NCBI RefSeq assembly: GCF_964275005.1
Contig: NC_092685.1
Coordinates: 13,935,571-13,999,570 of the forward strand
Length of the DNA stretch: 64,000 nt
Origin: Diadema setosum
Lineage: Eukaryota; Echinodermata; Echinoidea; Diadematoida; Diadematidae
Direction: 5' to 3'
The notes beneath the pieces were generated by a model. It was not told the DNA's origin and ran no database searches. It was given only the letters and a program-made list of their open reading frames with translations. Positions within the stretch are counted from its first letter, which is position 1, and each line of letters starts with the position of its first letter. Positions 62,200 to 64,000 of this stretch are shown here, in pieces. The translations under genes and the position numbers were made by a program.

Positions 62200-62939
62200 T
62201 ACATAAATGGTATCCCGGGGTACCAAACAAAAATCAGCCATTTTGTTGAATTACTTATCTTTTTAAAAAGGTTGTACCCTGGGTGCCAAAAAGAGGAAAT
62301 TATTTTGGTGCTGGAGCTAGCGCGCGCTAGCCACCGCACTGCACTGCACTAAAGCACACGCTAGTGGTATCGCAGCTTCCATGCACGCATAGTATAACAT
62401 GCAGTGGCATCGGAATTACTATGTAGGCTACACGCACACACAGTGCATGCATTTTTCTCTGGCGTCCTCGAGTGGATGTGAGGTGGCGCTACACAACGCG
62501 GTTACCCAGGGTACTTCGGTACCCCGGGGTAACGCGTGATGCATCATATATATATATATATTTGCTTTGTTTGACACCAGTTCAGATGTTATCACATAGT
62601 GTTAAATGGAGCAAAATGGTAAATACACACACAAACACACACACACACACACACACACACAAAGCAAAGGAAAAACAACCCAGCCATACAAGTGTATTAT
62701 GGGATATTATCTGCCAAACAAAAAATAATTATAATAATAACAAAATAAATAAAAATAAGTAAACAAATAAATAAATAAAGATTGAAAATATAACTTCTTA
62801 CCTGTCAAAAGTTTTACCGAGTTGTGGTTGAGGGCACACACCCTGTTGCTGTACTTTTCAGGCAGCTCACTAAGCATCTTGGGTGGCTTGCCCTGCTCTA
62901 GGAGCAGAATGCGATGGTCAGCCAACCTTGGGTCTTGAC
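52554..62939 (-). CDS. COQ6: COQ6 orthologue, ubiquinone biosynthesis FAD-dependent monooxygenase, 5' end missing
   Basis: Minus-strand exons in coding order: 62939-62802, 60632-60416, 58247-58037, 56721-56659, 55691-55584, 54955-54753, 53835-53720, 52750-52554. All junctions are GT-AG and in phase; total 1,253 nt, about 416 residues plus the TAG stop at 52556-52554. COQ6 acts in the mitochondrial inner-membrane coenzyme Q complex and hydroxylates the benzoquinone ring precursor. Visible family marks are [23 protein letters not shown], the DG motif [14 protein letters not shown], the GD motif [18 protein letters not shown] (flavin binding) and the C-terminal [20 protein letters not shown]. 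The first exon seen starts near [12 protein letters not shown], so the mitochondrial targeting sequence and first GxGxxG flavin motif (about 50-85 residues) must lie beyond base 64,000. It converges on TARBP1. Confidence 0.95.
54481..54725. mobile_element. TATACGCCAWATATTT element, copy 2
   Basis: TACTGTATATGCCATATATA at the left and GAAATATATGGCATATACGG at the right, with CAGTGGTTGAATTTGTGAT inside. It abuts the donor side of the COQ6 exon ending at 54753. Confidence 0.75.
55290..55350 (+). mobile_element. Possible pogo/Tigger-type terminal repeat fragment
   Basis: ACAGTCCGACCTCTCTTATC followed by CAGCCTCCCTTTATCCGAC resembles the CAGTcgaCCTCTCTTATCCgga termini of pogo-like elements. No partner end was found nearby, so this is a solo fragment at best. 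Confidence 0.4.
57346..57728. mobile_element. Fold-back TTAA MITE family, copy D
   Basis: AGGGATGGTACAGTATTGG at the left and ACTATACGCTCCCT at the right, with TTAA at 57729-57732. The left flank is TTAC, one base from TTAA. It lies in a COQ6 intron between 56721 and 58037. Confidence 0.8.
58411..59821. mobile_element. DNA transposon with about 33-bp perfect TIRs and ATTT duplication
   Basis: GTGACCCGCGACAACGGTTT at the left continues CAGGCAAAAGTCG and is exactly inverted at the right, ending GTTGTCGCGGGTCAC. ATTT precedes the left end (58407-58410) and follows the right end (59822-59825). The roughly 1.4-kb interior is CpG-rich compared with the host intron, with no transposase frame I recognise. 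COQ6 intron. Confidence 0.85.
60790..61777. mobile_element. ATGCCTCCGCC element, copy 2 (long)
   Basis: Starts ATGCCTCCGCC and ends GGCGGAGGCATACACCAGTC then GCTGTAGCGACATTTCTAG. A CCGT repeat occurs at about 60835-60862. At least four clusters of AGGTCA follow, with AGGTCAAAGGTCA (a direct repeat with one-base spacing) at about 60976. No protein-coding capacity is evident. It lies in a COQ6 intron. Confidence 0.82.
62209..62533. mobile_element. GGTATCCCGGGGTACC element, copy 2
   Basis: The same 325-bp unit in the same orientation, preceded by poly-A and TA repeats and followed by TA repeats. Both copies share ACATAAAT before the left end and GATGCATCAT after the right end, so the true ends may lie slightly further out. 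It lies in the COQ6 intron before the exon at 60632-60416. Confidence 0.88.
62625..62661. repeat. CA microsatellite
   Basis: About 17 CA units with one AA interruption in a COQ6 intron. Confidence 0.9.
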
Positions 62940-64000
62940 CTGCAGTGATTCACGCAGGTGAAATAATCAAATGAGTTTCCTTTCATTATTCATACAAAGA
63001 ATATCACATTGAAGACTTCTAAGAGTTATTTTGACACAAGCATTGTTTTTAGAGTCTTTTAAATAAAAGATTTGCCTTTCCAAAGATCTATTACGGCATG
63101 CAATTAAATCAAAATGTTAGGCCTACAGTTCACAAGGCTAACAAACAACCATGAATACAACTAGCAATTACAAGTCTTACATGCTCATTTCTCTGTATTA
63201 ATTGATAGATAATCATAGATCTACTCGTGGAACTGGAAGGGGGCGTGCACTTTCAGCCAAGTTTTTAGGTAACTTGCCGTCTACACTTGTACAAGTGAAC
63301 TTTATCTTACCCTGTGGCCCTGCTTAGTGCGAAACGTAACTCACATGAAAATTTCCACTTTTACACTAGGATGTATACAGTATCATTGACCACATCATGC
63401 TTTGAATATTCCATCCATCCAGGGGGTCAATAAAAAAACATTCCTTTCCAAAAGACAATTCTATTAACACACTGTAAATTAAGTGTAAAGAACCGTTCAA
63501 AACAATGAAATTAAACTATCTTGTCTTGGATTCTTGGTTGGAGTAGACTCTAGTTTACAAACGTCCACGGTCTAGATTCATCTAGTACTAGTAGAGCTCT
63601 TGTGCATGGCATTTATCACACAAATAAATAAATACCCTTCAAGTTGTAGACCGGCCTCGCTACAGGGCTCACACCCGTAAATACAATGGAATGTCCCAGA
63701 CCCCTTCACACAAATTCGTACCAAAGATACCAAAATAAATGAAGAAAAAAATTTATTAAAAATCAATGATGTAAATTTAGTTTGGCAAAAAAATGAATGG
63801 CTGTAGATATTGAGTATGAATTCCTCTACAAACTGCATTTTGGTTGGAAGATGAAAGCTTTTCTGATGGAATTTGAGGGGACTATATTTCATTGGGTACG
63901 TGTACGGAAAATAGGTGATTTTTTGAGTGACAAGGGCCCTGTTTTATGAAGAGTTAAAATTGATTATAAAGTTGATTTCTATGATAAGTCTATGGCAGCC
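62940..64000. other. COQ6 intron reaching the window edge, no upstream exon found
   Basis: The exon starting at 62939 begins mid-codon (needs one preceding base), so an upstream exon exists. I saw no flavin-binding GxGxxG coding stretch on the minus strand to 64000. GGGCCCTGTTTTATGAAGAG near 63936 may be the start of another repeat cut by the window edge. Confidence 0.6.

Noticed and set aside
63578..63892. 104-codon minus-strand frame as a COQ6 5' exon
   Set aside because: It has no flavin-binding GxGxxG, no suitable donor at the needed phase and no similarity to the COQ6 N-terminus.

Overview
The window is nuclear DNA of an animal. Genes are split by spliceosomal introns (GT-AG, one GC-AG), intergenic DNA is long and full of repeats, and telomere-type CCCTAA repeats occur internally. 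Many short inverted-repeat DNA transposons of the kind common in marine invertebrate deuterostomes suggest an echinoderm or close relative. The species call is inference. I see no bacterial or viral gene set, no CRISPR array and no rRNA or tRNA gene.

Layout. Bases 1-17,400 have no gene I can support. They hold a hAT-like non-autonomous transposon with an exact 8-bp target duplication (1420-2994), a ~170-bp tandem array (3500-4545), a TTAA-flanked fold-back element (4677-5243), a LINE 3' end (about 5676-6450), microsatellites, a mirror-image minisatellite (11,380-11,940), and a 78-bp perfect inverted repeat enclosing telomere-like repeats (15,317-15,579). A tRNA-derived SINE candidate follows at about 16,465-16,600.

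Bases 17,426-47,237 (+) encode a complete TARBP1 orthologue, the large SpoU/TrmH-family tRNA 2'-O-methyltransferase. I could join 26 coding exons in phase into about 1,638 codons. Bases 52,554-62,939 (-) encode eight exons of COQ6, the flavin monooxygenase of ubiquinone synthesis; its 5' exons lie beyond the right edge. The two genes converge. The 5.3 kb between them holds a decayed hAT-type transposase pseudogene on the minus strand (about 48,880-50,240).

The introns carry at least eight short inverted-repeat families, several in two to four copies here. Three families insert at TTAA. One two-copy family carries clusters of AGGTCA nuclear-receptor half-sites. The two genes are housekeeping enzymes (tRNA modification; mitochondrial coenzyme Q) with no evident functional link. 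I found no clearly new biological system; the most unusual structures are the telomeric-repeat hairpin and the mirror-image minisatellite.
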